Shown one piece after another: positions 1 through 8,119 of a stretch of 64,000 nucleotides of DNA (position 1 is the stretch's first letter; the number at the start of each line of letters is the position of its first letter). The notes under the pieces are model-generated. The model saw nothing but the letters and a program-made list of their open reading frames with translations, ran no database searches and was not told where the DNA came from. The position numbers and the translations under genes are program-made. The DNA is from Ruoffia tabacinasalis (GTDB lineage: Bacteria > Bacillota > Bacilli > Lactobacillales > Aerococcaceae). The stretch covers positions 31,296 to 95,295 of the forward strand of contig NZ_JBHSHQ010000073.1 in the NCBI RefSeq assembly GCF_042652985.1, read 5' to 3'.

Positions 1-257
1 TCGAATCGTTTTATGATGAAGATTCGTATAGTACTGATGACAATGTCAATAGTTCAGTGAATTCTTATATAGAAGGTGACGATGACTGGGATGATGACGA
101 TTGGGACGACGACGATTGGGATGATGACGATTGGGATGATGACGATTGGGATGATGACGATTGGGATGATGACGACTGGGATGATGATGACGATTGGGAC
201 GATGATGACTGGGATGACGACGATTGGGATGATGATTTTGACGATGATGATGATTAA
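1..257 (+). CDS. Asp/Trp-repeat protein, C-terminal part (5' end outside window)
   Basis: The reading frame is open from the first bases (frame starting at base 3) to a TAA at 255-257, so this is the 3' end of a gene that begins upstream. A GTG at 57 could serve as a start but has no ribosome site, and the frame continues above it with acidic and polar residues. From about base 78 the protein is almost only Asp and Trp, about ten DDDDW units ending in a short Asp run. The next gene downstream has the same tail, so the two are probably tandem paralogues; the PepSY-type N-terminus expected by analogy lies outside the window. Function unknown; an exported acidic metal-binding or wall-associated protein is inference only. 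Confidence 0.7.
   Translation, partial: ESFYDEDSYSTDDNVNSSVNSYIEGDDDWDDDDWDDDDWDDDDWDDDDWDDDDWDDDDWDDDDDWDDDDWDDDDWDDDFDDDDD
78..254 (+). repeat. 15-bp tandem repeat encoding DDDDW (copy 1)
   Basis: GAY-GAY-GAY-GAY-TGG units in tandem, about ten copies, with one unit carrying an extra Asp codon and the last Trp replaced by Phe. The third codon positions vary (GAT/GAC), so the array is kept at protein level as well as in the DNA. Confidence 0.9.
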
Positions 258-345
258 TTTTTAAAAAAGGTACCTAAAAATGAATCGACATTCGTATTAT
301 TTAATAAGCCGAGCAAACGGTAAAAAAATAAGGGAGAGATAGAAA

Positions 346-1377
346 ATGAAGATGAAAAAATTCCTTCTACTCAGTGCATCAATGCTTGCTCTAAGTGGCA
401 TCACGCCTGTAGTAAGTATTAATGCGCAAAATAATGATGTTGGTACTGTTGCGATTTCTCAAGAACAAACAAGTGAGTTACGAAATGCTTTTGATGAGGC
501 AGTTTCACTATATCAATCATATTATCCAAATGCCGAATTAACAGATATTGATATTCACATGCACCAAGAAACAGGGCAGTTTATTACAAGAATTCTTGGT
601 CGTGGAGAGACAGAAGCGTATCAATTAATTAGATATAATGGCGAAAACTTTTTTGCAAGTAAATCTAGAGATGATGACGATGATAATTTAGCTATAAATA
701 TTGATGAGCTAGCTTCTATCGAAGAAATCACTCAATCAGTCATGGATCACACTCAAAATAATAATATCGTTAATTGGAGTTTAGATAGTGATGACGATGA
801 TGATGATGATAACGATGATGACGATAAACTAGAGTGGGAGATTACACTCATTGATGGTAATCGTGAAATCGAAGTCGAAGTTGATGCCTTAACTGGGGAT
901 ATTCTTGATCAAGATGATGATGATATAGATGACATTAATGACGATGTAAATGATGACGATAACGACGATGATGATGATCGCCATTACTACCGTCAATTCT
1001 ATGATGATTATAGTGGAAGCCGCCCAACAGTTTATGATAATAATTATTACTATGGACGTGATGATGATCGTTACGATGACGATGATAGGGATGACGACGA
1101 CCGTTATGACGATGACTGGGACGACGACCGTTATGACGATGACTGGGACGACGATGATAGGGATGACGACGACCGTTATGATGATGACTGGGACGACGAT
1201 GACTGGGACGACGATGACTGGGACGACGATGACTGGGACGATGACGACTGGGATGACGATGACTGGGACGATGATGACTGGGATGACGATGACTGGGACG
1301 ACGATGACTGGGATGACGATGACTGGGACGACGACTGGGACGATGATGACTGGGATGATGACGATTGGGATGACTAA
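346..1377 (+). CDS. Secreted PepSY-domain protein with long (DDDDW)n tail
   Basis: The 343-residue protein starts at ATG 346 after the ribosome site GGGAGAG. Residues 1-28 form a Sec signal peptide (KMKK, then a hydrophobic core, cleavage near INA-QNN). Residues about 40-110 and 160-190 look like two PepSY-type modules; the second reads LEWEITLIDGNREIEVEV followed by DALTGDIL, the usual PepSY ending. An Asp-only linker separates them. From about residue 235 the chain becomes RYDDDD/DDDDW repeats, roughly fifteen Trp, to the C-terminus. There is no LPXTG or membrane anchor. PepSY domains often inhibit peptidases or sit in cell-surface proteins. Export is seen from the sequence; metal or wall binding by the acidic tail is inference. 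The upstream partial gene is a probable paralogue, and a two-way terminator follows. Confidence 0.85.
   Translation: MKMKKFLLLSASMLALSGITPVVSINAQNNDVGTVAISQEQTSELRNAFDEAVSLYQSYYPNAELTDIDIHMHQETGQFITRILGRGETEAYQLIRYNGENFFASKSRDDDDDNLAINIDELASIEEITQSVMDHTQNNNIVNWSLDSDDDDDDDNDDDDKLEWEITLIDGNREIEVEVDALTGDILDQDDDDIDDINDDVNDDDNDDDDDRHYYRQFYDDYSGSRPTVYDNNYYYGRDDDRYDDDDRDDDDRYDDDWDDDRYDDDWDDDDRDDDDRYDDDWDDDDWDDDDWDDDDWDDDDWDDDDWDDDDWDDDDWDDDDWDDDDWDDDWDDDDWDDDDWDD
1057..1374 (+). repeat. 15-bp tandem repeat encoding DDDDW / DDDRY (copy 2)
   Basis: A first block of RY-D3-4 and DDDDR units changes into about a dozen DDDDW units. The DNA units closely match those at 78-254, about 0.9 kb away in the same orientation. 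The array therefore offers substrate for slippage and for recombination between the two genes. Confidence 0.9.
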
Positions 1378-1443
1378 CAAGGCGCATCATTTAAGTTAAG
1401 ACTATTCGAATCTAAGTTAAATAATTATTTTTAACAAAACAAA

Positions 1444-1490
1444 AACGTAATGAAAGTGGATTTGATTTCCATCTTCATTACGTTTTTTAT
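1444..1490. terminator. Two-way intrinsic terminator
   Basis: The arms AACGTAATGAA and TTCATTACGTT flank an inner stem, followed by a T-run on the plus strand and preceded by an A-run. It can end the Asp/Trp gene (+) and the DsbA-like gene (-). Confidence 0.85.
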
Positions 1491-1507
1491 TTGATTTTAT
1501 TTTGAAT

Positions 1508-2236
1508 CTAGTCGCAGATCCAATTTCCATTTTCAACGCGACATGACGCGCCAGTATTATCACCTAGTACTTGAAACTGTGGTGTCACTGGTTTAGTGAT
1601 ATCTATATTTGCTTCTTGTGCTGCTTGCTCTAAAGCTTGTTCAATAAGCTCTTGAGGTTGGGCACCACTAATTAAGTATTTTTTATCAATGACTAAAGCT
1701 GGAGCTCCTTGGATACCATAAGCGTTAACCAGGGCTAAGTCATTTAAGACAGCCTGTTTAGTTTCATCATTATTTGCTTGGTTCTTCCATGAATCAAAGT
1801 CGATGGACGTCTCTTTTACTAAGTCATCAATGACTTGTTGATCTGCAATATTTAAATTACGTACGAACAAGCCTTCTTGAAGTTTATCAAAGACTTCCCA
1901 GTACATTGAATCGCCACCAATTAAACCAGCAGCTTTAGCTGCAATTAGACCGGGTTGCGAATGAGGGAAGTTGAAGTCCGTCTGTTTCATGCCATCGATA
2001 TTAAAGCGGTGCTCATCATCATTTTGATTTGCGGCTTCCCAATGGTTTAATACTTCTGGTTTAACTGCTTCATGACTTCCGAACATTTGCTCAAAGTGTT
2101 CTACTTCCCAACCAAGGGCAAATGAGCGATGTTGTATATCTAAATTTTGATATTTATCCATGACTTTTCGCAAGCGATTTGACATCGGAAAGCAAAAAGA
2201 ACAGATAACATCGTGGAAAAATTCGATTTCTAGCAT
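1508..2236 (-). CDS. DsbA-family (FrnE-like) thiol oxidoreductase
   Basis: The 242-residue protein has a thioredoxin fold with a helical insertion. The active-site CxxC is C12-S-F-C15 and the cis-proline is in GAPAL (P179). There is no signal peptide, so it is cytosolic, like FrnE/DsbA-like proteins of Firmicutes, which act in thiol-disulfide exchange or in adaptor roles similar to YjbH/SpxH. The C-terminus has another Cys pair (ASCRVENGNWIC). The start ATG at 2236 has AAGGAGG at a good distance. An extended -10 (TGCTATACT) lies just upstream on the minus strand. The exact substrate is unknown. Confidence 0.85.
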   Translation of the reverse strand: MLEIEFFHDVICSFCFPMSNRLRKVMDKYQNLDIQHRSFALGWEVEHFEQMFGSHEAVKPEVLNHWEAANQNDDEHRFNIDGMKQTDFNFPHSQPGLIAAKAAGLIGGDSMYWEVFDKLQEGLFVRNLNIADQQVIDDLVKETSIDFDSWKNQANNDETKQAVLNDLALVNAYGIQGAPALVIDKKYLISGAQPQELIEQALEQAAQEANIDITKPVTPQFQVLGDNTGASCRVENGNWICD

Positions 2237-2322
2237 AATAGCCTCCTTTACTTCGTAGTGTTAGTATAGCATACACACCTATCACTACAATGGATATTTG
2301 ATTGTGTAAGCGCTAAGCTAAA

Positions 2323-2745
2323 TTATATTTTTTTCTGCCAGACTAATTTACGTTCAGGGTGTTCAATATTTGATAAGTATAAGAGGTCACCTTCAATATT
2401 AACTGAACGTTTTTGTTTTGATCCTCGATATGCAGGGATAAGGCTTAATTCCACAGAAGTAGTCAGCACAGCTTTTTCTTCATCCAAACTAAACTGCCCT
2501 GAATATGCATGATACCCATGCATTCCCATGGCTTTCTCAACATCCGTTCTATAGTGAGAGACGGCCTCTTTAGATAAAGCTTCTTTTGCCATTATTTGAA
2601 CAGAGAATAAGCCCGTGTGATCAAAGACTATATATCCTGTAGCATCTTCACCTAAAGGATAAAAAACTTGGTCGTTTTGATCGACTGATTCGTATGATTT
2701 AAGTGACCAAGTGGTTCCAACTAATTGTTCTTTTAAGTTTTTCAT
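2323..2745 (-). CDS. Lipocalin-like domain protein
   Basis: The 140-residue protein has the pattern LVGTTWSLKSYE near the N-terminus and GYIVFDHTGLFSVQIM at residues about 37-52, typical of the lipocalin-like family (PF13924 type), a beta-barrel of unknown ligand. There is no signal peptide. GGAGG stands before the ATG at 2745. It lies upstream of, and in the same direction as, the DsbA-like gene with an 86-bp gap that contains a separate promoter, so it is probably monocistronic. A hydrophobic ligand is suggested by the family only. Confidence 0.75.
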   Translation of the reverse strand: MKNLKEQLVGTTWSLKSYESVDQNDQVFYPLGEDATGYIVFDHTGLFSVQIMAKEALSKEAVSHYRTDVEKAMGMHGYHAYSGQFSLDEEKAVLTTSVELSLIPAYRGSKQKRSVNIEGDLLYLSNIEHPERKLVWQKKI

Positions 2746-2946
2746 ATTAACCTCCAGATATTTTTACATTAAGTACAGAATACTATAAATAGTCACTTTT
2801 AGCTGTATTATCGCTTGTGTAACACTTATCAATAATATTCTAAATTCAAAAAAAGGAAATAATATTATAGTAAATTAATTGACAAATTAAGTAAAAAGAA
2901 GCAAAATATAATTAGTTTTTAACTATCCTGTAAGGAGGATTTAATT

Positions 2947-3915
2947 ATGATAAATATTGGAATTGTAGGTTACGGTAACTTAGGGCGCGGTGTAGAGGCT
3001 AATTTAAAGAATGCGCCAGATATGAACTTAGTGGGGATTTTCTCTCGCCGTAATCCAGATACTTTAGATACAGAAGCAACGGCGTATCATATAGATGATA
3101 TCTTAAATTTTAAAGATGAGATTGATGTATTAATCTTATGTGGTGGGTCGCGTTCGGATATTCCGGAACAAGGGCCAGCTTTAGCAGAACATTTTAACAC
3201 TGTAGATAGCTATGACAATCATAGTCAGATTCCGAACTATTTTGAAAGTATAGACACTGTGGCAAAAGCACATAAATATGTGTCAATTATCGCGACGGGT
3301 TGGGATCCAGGATTGTTTTCTTTAAATCGTTTAATTGGAGAGGCTATCTTACCTAAAGGAGATACATATACTTTCTGGGGTGAAGGCTTGAGCCAAGGGC
3401 ACGGAGATGCGGTTAGACGTGTTGAAGGGGTTAAAGATGGCGTTCAATATACAATTCCAAATACAGAATTAATTGATCAAATCCATGCAGGAGAAACCGT
3501 CGAATATACATCTAAATCCGCTCATAATCGTGATGTTTATGTGGTGTTGGAAGAGGGTGCAGATGCAGAAAAAGTAAAAAATGACATTGTAACGATGCCA
3601 GATTACTTTGAAGGCTATCAAACTGAAGTCACTTTTATTACTGAGGAAGAATTACATGCAAATCATGCTGGTTTACCACATGGGGGACGTGTGATTCGCT
3701 CAGGAGAGACGTCACCCGACATGCAACAAGTGTATGAATTTGGTTTAGACTTAGGCAGTAATCCTGAATTTACGGCTGCAGTCAATGTGGCTTATGCGCG
3801 TGCCGCTTACAAATTACATCAAGAAGGGCATTCTGGAGCTCAGACCGTATTTGATATTGCACCAAAATATTTATCACCTAAGAGTGCTGCAGATTTACGA
3901 AAAGAATTATTATAA
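2947..3915 (+). CDS. ddh: meso-diaminopimelate D-dehydrogenase
   Basis: The 322-residue protein begins with the NADP-binding GIVGYGNLGRG and carries LCGGSRSDIPEQGP, ATGWDPGLFSLNR and FWGEGLSQGHGDAVRR, all characteristic of Ddh. The enzyme reductively aminates tetrahydrodipicolinate to meso-DAP in one step, using NADPH and ammonia, and so supplies lysine and DAP for peptidoglycan. Length fits the family (about 320-326). AAGGAGGA precedes the ATG. It is monocistronic and ends in a strong hairpin shared with the convergent oxidoreductase gene. Among Lactobacillales this one-step route is not universal. Confidence 0.95.
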   Translation: MINIGIVGYGNLGRGVEANLKNAPDMNLVGIFSRRNPDTLDTEATAYHIDDILNFKDEIDVLILCGGSRSDIPEQGPALAEHFNTVDSYDNHSQIPNYFESIDTVAKAHKYVSIIATGWDPGLFSLNRLIGEAILPKGDTYTFWGEGLSQGHGDAVRRVEGVKDGVQYTIPNTELIDQIHAGETVEYTSKSAHNRDVYVVLEEGADAEKVKNDIVTMPDYFEGYQTEVTFITEEELHANHAGLPHGGRVIRSGETSPDMQQVYEFGLDLGSNPEFTAAVNVAYARAAYKLHQEGHSGAQTVFDIAPKYLSPKSAADLRKELL

Positions 3916-3920
3916 TGAGA

Positions 3921-3965
3921 AACCCCCGAAAGAAATGCGGTGACATTCCTTTCGGGGGTTATTGT
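3921..3965. terminator. Two-way terminator between ddh and oxidoreductase gene
   Basis: The arms AACCCCCGAAAG and CTTTCGGGGGTT enclose a short inner stem (AATG/CATT). The gene ends converge on it from both sides. Confidence 0.9.
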
Positions 3966-4942
3966 TATCCTAATTTGATACTGGCATCTTCAAGTGCTTT
4001 CTCTGCCACTTCCATGACGATTTTACTATGTGTGAGTTTCTCACGAACAGTATCCATATCATGTTCTTTAATAATGCGGTTGAAGGCGATAAATTCTTCA
4101 TACATGCGATGCGGGTGTACTTTTAAATCAATGACTTCTTCCGTGTCTTTTCCAATAATTTTAGTATAACTTTCTAATGTGTTTGTTGGTCCATTAATAA
4201 TGAGCGAGCCATCGGTTCCTTGAATCGTACTTTTAATCGGTGCGCTCGTATCTTTAGATCCAATACAGACAACTTTTGTTTGATCATATTCCATGACTAA
4301 TATTCCGGATGTATCAATTTCTCGTTCGATATTGGCATAATATTCAACCCGGTTTGGTTTGCCTAATAAGCCAACAACGAGGTGGATGTTATAAATATTA
4401 ATATCCATTAGCGATCCGCCACCCATTTTTGAGTTAAAAGCCGGCAGAATAGTTCCTTCTTTGAAAGCGTCATAACGTGAAGAATACTGTGAATAATTAC
4501 ATTCAATGATTTTTAAATCACCAACATCATTTAAATCCTCTTTAAGTTGGGCAAAATTAGCAAAGTATTGATTGGTAATTGCTTCAATTAAAACTAAATC
4601 TTTCTCTAAAGCGATGGCTTCTAACTCTTCTAATTCTTTTAAGGTTAAGGTGAAAGGCTTCTCGCAAATCACATGTTTGCCTGCTTCAAGAGCTTTTTTA
4701 CTAAATTCATAGTGCAGATGGTTCGGTAAGGCAACGTAGACAGTATCTACATCAGTGCGCTTAAGAATCTCATCTTCATTAGTATAAACCCCATCAATAT
4801 CATAAGTGACGATTAAATCTTTGTTTTTTTCTATGCTCCGCTCAGAAGATAATAGAGCAGTTAGATTAATTTCTGGAATGTCTTTTACCATTTCTAAGAA
4901 TTCTTGAACGATTTTTCCAGCGCCAAAGATAGCTAAATTCAT
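3965..4942 (-). CDS. Gfo/Idh/MocA family oxidoreductase (1)
   Basis: The 325-residue protein begins MNLAIFGAGK, a Rossmann NAD(P) site. The family motif CEKPF (Lys in EKP, near the active site) is at about residue 90, and the C-terminal alpha/beta domain has GGGSLMDINIYN. Family members oxidise or reduce sugars, inositols or related hydroxy acids; the substrate here cannot be told. An in-frame ATG 18 bases upstream lies before the GGAGGA ribosome site, so the start at 4942 is preferred. It is 22 bp downstream of a second family member on the same strand and most likely co-transcribed with it. Confidence 0.85.
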   Translation of the reverse strand: MNLAIFGAGKIVQEFLEMVKDIPEINLTALLSSERSIEKNKDLIVTYDIDGVYTNEDEILKRTDVDTVYVALPNHLHYEFSKKALEAGKHVICEKPFTLTLKELEELEAIALEKDLVLIEAITNQYFANFAQLKEDLNDVGDLKIIECNYSQYSSRYDAFKEGTILPAFNSKMGGGSLMDINIYNIHLVVGLLGKPNRVEYYANIEREIDTSGILVMEYDQTKVVCIGSKDTSAPIKSTIQGTDGSLIINGPTNTLESYTKIIGKDTEEVIDLKVHPHRMYEEFIAFNRIIKEHDMDTVREKLTHSKIVMEVAEKALEDASIKLG

Positions 4943-4964
4943 AAAACTTCCTCCATTCAATGGT

Positions 4965-5978
4965 TTAACTTAAGTGTTTTGTTCCTTTTTCAAGTAATTT
5001 AATTTGTAGTAAAGTTTGGTCGTCTTTAACAACTTTATCTTGCTTGTTAATAAGTGTTTGATAGACATCTTCATAGAAGCGACTATAGTCGCCCACTTCA
5101 GAGATGACTTTTTCTTGATGATAGTGATTGTCATCATCCATATATGTTAATGTGCCGTAATGTTGGGGTAAGTCAACGCCAAAGTCAGGTTCAGTTGGCA
5201 TGTAAAATTGTTTCAAATGCTCTTCCTGACGGTCTTTAGTCTCTTTAATAAATGAGCCTTTTTTACCATAAACAATAAAGCTAGGACGCGGTGTCAAACG
5301 GAAGTAACTAGATTTTACGGATACCTTTAATTTGCCGTAGTAAAGGTCTAAATCAAAGTAATCGTTCATTCGACCTTTACCTAATAACTGGCGCACGTCT
5401 GAATAAACTTCGTCAGGCTCTCCAAAGTATGAGATAACTTGATCTAAAGTATGGCAAGCATGTCCATACAAAAAGCTGTTAATTCGAGAATACTTACTAT
5501 TCTCTGGTACTTCGGGTCGGAAGTAATCAAAATGCATCTCAAGTTCTAATAAATCACCTAACTTATTTGATTCAATCACTTTTTGAACCGTTAAGAAATC
5601 GGAATCGTAACGTCTATTTTGATAACTTTGAACAAATAAATTCTTTTCTTTAGCGAGCGTGAATAATTCTTGAGCTTGTTCGACTGTTTCAGTGAAAGGT
5701 TTTTCGACCAACATATTTTTCCCACGCAATAAACCTTCTTTAGCTAAGGGATAATGACTTGAACTTGGTGTAGTTACTACTACAAGTTGGATTTCTGGGT
5801 CATTATAAATATCGTCGATATTCGTTGTATACCGCACTCCCTCAATCGGAGTCCAGTCACTTTTTCCACTGCGAGAATAAATAGTTTTGATTTTTATTTT
5901 GTCAGATAATTGGGTTGAAAAAGGCAAATGGTAGCGATTAGTACTTTTCCCATTGCCAATGTATGCAATTGTAAGCAT
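4965..5978 (-). CDS. Gfo/Idh/MocA family oxidoreductase (2)
   Basis: The 337-residue protein has an N-terminal Rossmann start (AYIGNGKSTNRYHLPF), TTPSSSHYPLA, and the EKPF motif in NMLVEKPFTE. It resembles the YdgJ/YvaA scyllo-inositol dehydrogenase-like branch (GHACHTLDQVISYFGEP), but that substrate assignment is only suggestive. AGGGAGG is placed before the ATG at 5978. It is the first gene of a two-gene operon with the neighbouring oxidoreductase and divergent from a third. There is no transporter or regulator beside them to reveal the substrate. Confidence 0.85.
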   Translation of the reverse strand: MLTIAYIGNGKSTNRYHLPFSTQLSDKIKIKTIYSRSGKSDWTPIEGVRYTTNIDDIYNDPEIQLVVVTTPSSSHYPLAKEGLLRGKNMLVEKPFTETVEQAQELFTLAKEKNLFVQSYQNRRYDSDFLTVQKVIESNKLGDLLELEMHFDYFRPEVPENSKYSRINSFLYGHACHTLDQVISYFGEPDEVYSDVRQLLGKGRMNDYFDLDLYYGKLKVSVKSSYFRLTPRPSFIVYGKKGSFIKETKDRQEEHLKQFYMPTEPDFGVDLPQHYGTLTYMDDDNHYHQEKVISEVGDYSRFYEDVYQTLINKQDKVVKDDQTLLQIKLLEKGTKHLS

Positions 5979-6141
5979 GAAACCCCTCCCTTTATATTGT
6001 TATTATTAACTATATGCTAAAAACGAGAAAATTAATAGAGATAACTATTCGTAAGATATTATGAATCGATAAAAAAATAAGGTACAATTTACATAATGAA
6101 AACACTTTTATAAAAAATACATTTAAAAAAAGGGGTAACGT

Positions 6142-7098
6142 ATGATTAAATGGGGAATTATTGGCGCGGGAAATATTGCACATCGCTTTGCGACGAGTTT
6201 AGAACAAGTGAAGGGTGCACGTTTATATGCCGTAGCACGACGGACGATGGAGAAAGCAGAAGCTTTTAGAGCAGAGCATCCATGTGATGTCAGTTATGAT
6301 AATTATCAAACTTTATTAGATGATTCAGAAGTTGATGCGGTCTACATTGCTTTACCACACCAATTTCACCTAGAATGGGTTAAGAAAGCATTGCGAGCTG
6401 GAAAGGCTGTTCTATGTGAAAAGCCAGCGACGCTGTCACTTCAAGAAATGGAAGAGATTACTGAGACGGTGAAAGAAACGAATGTATTCTTCATGGAAGC
6501 AATGAAAAGTCGCTTTGTCCCGGCTTATCGTGAGATTAAAGAGCGCATCGAAAAAGGAGATATCGGTGAAGTGTTAAGTGTTTCGACGTCTCTGTGCCGT
6601 ATATTTACTGAAGCGGATGCAAGTTATCACTTTGAGCCTGTTCAAGGGGGCTGTTTACTGGATATGGGAGTGTATAATATTTCATTGATTGAAGATTTCA
6701 TGACATCACCGGTTCAAGTGAAAGCCGTAGATTATGAAGTGAAAGATAATGGGGTTGAAGTCTATGTCGATGCGAAATTAGAATCGAATGGTGTGATTGG
6801 ACGAGTGGAATCCGCCTTTGACCGTGAAACGGAGACAGTCGCAATTATAACGGGAACGATCGGAGAAATTCGTATTCCAAACTTCCATCGACCAGTTTCA
6901 TACACACTCACTTTAGCTGACAGCAATGAATCACAATTACATGAAGTGCCATATGATCATGATGATTTCTATAGTGAAATCGTTCATGTCGTTGAATGCA
7001 TTCAAGAACACAAAACAGAAAGTCCGATCATGTCATTAAAGCATTCAGAGAATGTAGCTCAAATCATGGACCAAATTAAAGATGAGATTGTGTTATAA
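6142..7098 (+). CDS. Gfo/Idh/MocA family oxidoreductase (3)
   Basis: The 318-residue protein has GIIGAGNIAHRFA for NAD(P), VYIALPHQFHLEW, and the EKP motif in VLCEKPATL. The C-terminal domain reads GGCLLDMGVYNISLIEDF. The family also includes dihydrodiol and sugar dehydrogenases; the true substrate is unknown. AGGGG precedes the ATG. A possible -10 TACAAT lies at 6083-6088. It is divergent from the two-gene oxidoreductase operon, so three paralogues face each other across a 163-bp gap. ywbE follows 38 bp downstream with no terminator between. Confidence 0.85.
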   Translation: MIKWGIIGAGNIAHRFATSLEQVKGARLYAVARRTMEKAEAFRAEHPCDVSYDNYQTLLDDSEVDAVYIALPHQFHLEWVKKALRAGKAVLCEKPATLSLQEMEEITETVKETNVFFMEAMKSRFVPAYREIKERIEKGDIGEVLSVSTSLCRIFTEADASYHFEPVQGGCLLDMGVYNISLIEDFMTSPVQVKAVDYEVKDNGVEVYVDAKLESNGVIGRVESAFDRETETVAIITGTIGEIRIPNFHRPVSYTLTLADSNESQLHEVPYDHDDFYSEIVHVVECIQEHKTESPIMSLKHSENVAQIMDQIKDEIVL

Positions 7099-7136
7099 TT
7101 GAAGGTTGTTATAAAAGATCTAAAGGAGGAATACAA

Positions 7137-7334
7137 ATGAAAGATGGAACTAAACGTGCCGATATTCAAATCGGGACAAAAGTAAAGGTTGTTCAAAAAC
7201 AAGATCAACGTTCAGGAAAATTGACTGAAGGAGTTGTCAAACGTCTCTTAACTAATTCACCTAATCACCATCACGGAATTAAAGTGATGTTAGAAAGTGG
7301 CATTGTAGGTCGAGTTAAAGAAATTATTGAATAA
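7137..7334 (+). CDS. ywbE: YwbE family small protein
   Basis: The 65-residue protein matches the YwbE/DUF2196 family: IGTKVKVVQKQDQRSGKLTEGVVKRLLT, then a His-rich NHHHGIKV and LESGIVGRVKEI. These are small basic beta-proteins with a KOW/SH3-like look; their function is not established. AAAGGAGGA stands before the ATG. It is probably co-transcribed with the preceding oxidoreductase and followed 53 bp later by the MgtC gene. Confidence 0.85.
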   Translation: MKDGTKRADIQIGTKVKVVQKQDQRSGKLTEGVVKRLLTNSPNHHHGIKVMLESGIVGRVKEIIE

Positions 7335-7387
7335 TTTTTCAAAGGATGTATAATAGGTGACTTGAAAAAACTGAGAGGAGGAATGTA

Positions 7388-8101
7388 ATGAATCTAACGT
7401 TTGATTTATATGAATTAAATACAATAACGATTCTTGTTCGAATTTTACTGGCTGTTCTCATTGGCGGATTAATTGGGATGGAACGTGGGATGAAGAATCA
7501 CACGGCAGGGCTGCGAACTTATATTCTCGTCTGTCTTGGTTCTACCATGGTCATGATGACAAACCAATACGTTACTGAGAATATTGGAGGAGGAGACCCA
7601 ACTCGTTTAGGTGCCCAAGTAATAAGTGGGATTGGCTTTTTAGGAGCTGGAACCATTCTTGTTACCAATCGAAATCGAGTGAAAGGCTTAACAACTGCTG
7701 CTGGTTTATGGGCGGCTGCCTGTATTGGTCTTGCGATAGGTATTGGTTTCTATGAAGGAGCGATTGCTGGTGGTATCGCGATTTTACTGATTATGACCTT
7801 ACTTAGACCTTTAAAGAAAGTCATCCAAGGTAAGTCGAGTAAGATTGATTGTTATATTATTGCAGATTCTTTAGACAGCTTTAATCACTTTTTAGAATTT
7901 TGTGCGGATTTACGGGTGAATATCATTGATATGCAGATTGAGAGTGAGCATGTCATTGAGAGTGACTACGAAACGGACTCCAATGAAATTGTTTACTTTG
8001 TAGCTATCGATTTATATAACCGAATTCAGAAGCAAGACTTTATATTGCGTGTCAAAAACTTAAAAGGGATCAATTATTTTGAAGAATTAGAAGGAGAGTA
8101 G
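7388..8101 (+). CDS. MgtC/SapB family membrane protein
   Basis: The 237-residue protein has the N-terminal MgtC domain with about four membrane segments and the motifs GGLIGMERG, AGLRTYILVCLGS, ISGIGFLGAGTIL and TTAAGLWAAACIG. A soluble ACT-like C-terminal domain starts near residue 155. MgtC proteins modulate ion homeostasis or F-ATPase activity in Salmonella and Mycobacterium; in Lactobacillales their role is unclear. GAGGAGGA precedes the ATG. It follows ywbE on the same strand and is convergent with the HEAT-like gene. Confidence 0.85.
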   Translation: MNLTFDLYELNTITILVRILLAVLIGGLIGMERGMKNHTAGLRTYILVCLGSTMVMMTNQYVTENIGGGDPTRLGAQVISGIGFLGAGTILVTNRNRVKGLTTAAGLWAAACIGLAIGIGFYEGAIAGGIAILLIMTLLRPLKKVIQGKSSKIDCYIIADSLDSFNHFLEFCADLRVNIIDMQIESEHVIESDYETDSNEIVYFVAIDLYNRIQKQDFILRVKNLKGINYFEELEGE

Positions 8102-8119
8102 TCATACCTCCTTTTTTTA
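8091..8119 (+). terminator. Short terminator after mgtC-like gene
   Basis: AAGGAG pairs with CTCCTT across an 11-base loop that includes the stop codon, followed by seven T. The stem is short, so strength is uncertain. Confidence 0.5.

Noticed and set aside
889..1390. Two minus-strand frames of 163 and 151 codons and a plus-strand frame over the Asp/Trp repeats
   Set aside because: They are by-products of the 15-base repeat, giving repetitive IVIPV or HRHPS sequence. They have no start signals, and the plus-strand PepSY frame has a clear ribosome site and signal peptide.
2302..2317. Possible second cre site (GTAAGCGCTAAGC) upstream of the DsbA-like gene
   Set aside because: It matches the consensus with two or more mismatches in either orientation and lies upstream of the likely promoter, so it is weak.
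2879..2912. TTGACA and TATAAT before ddh as one promoter
   Set aside because: The spacer would be 22 bp, too long for sigma-A. The true promoter could not be fixed.
3915..4169. Plus-strand frame that starts in the ddh terminator
   Set aside because: It runs through the hairpin and antisense to the oxidoreductase gene.
6098..6113. cre-like sequence before the third oxidoreductase gene
   Set aside because: The central CG is missing (CA instead) and the end also differs.
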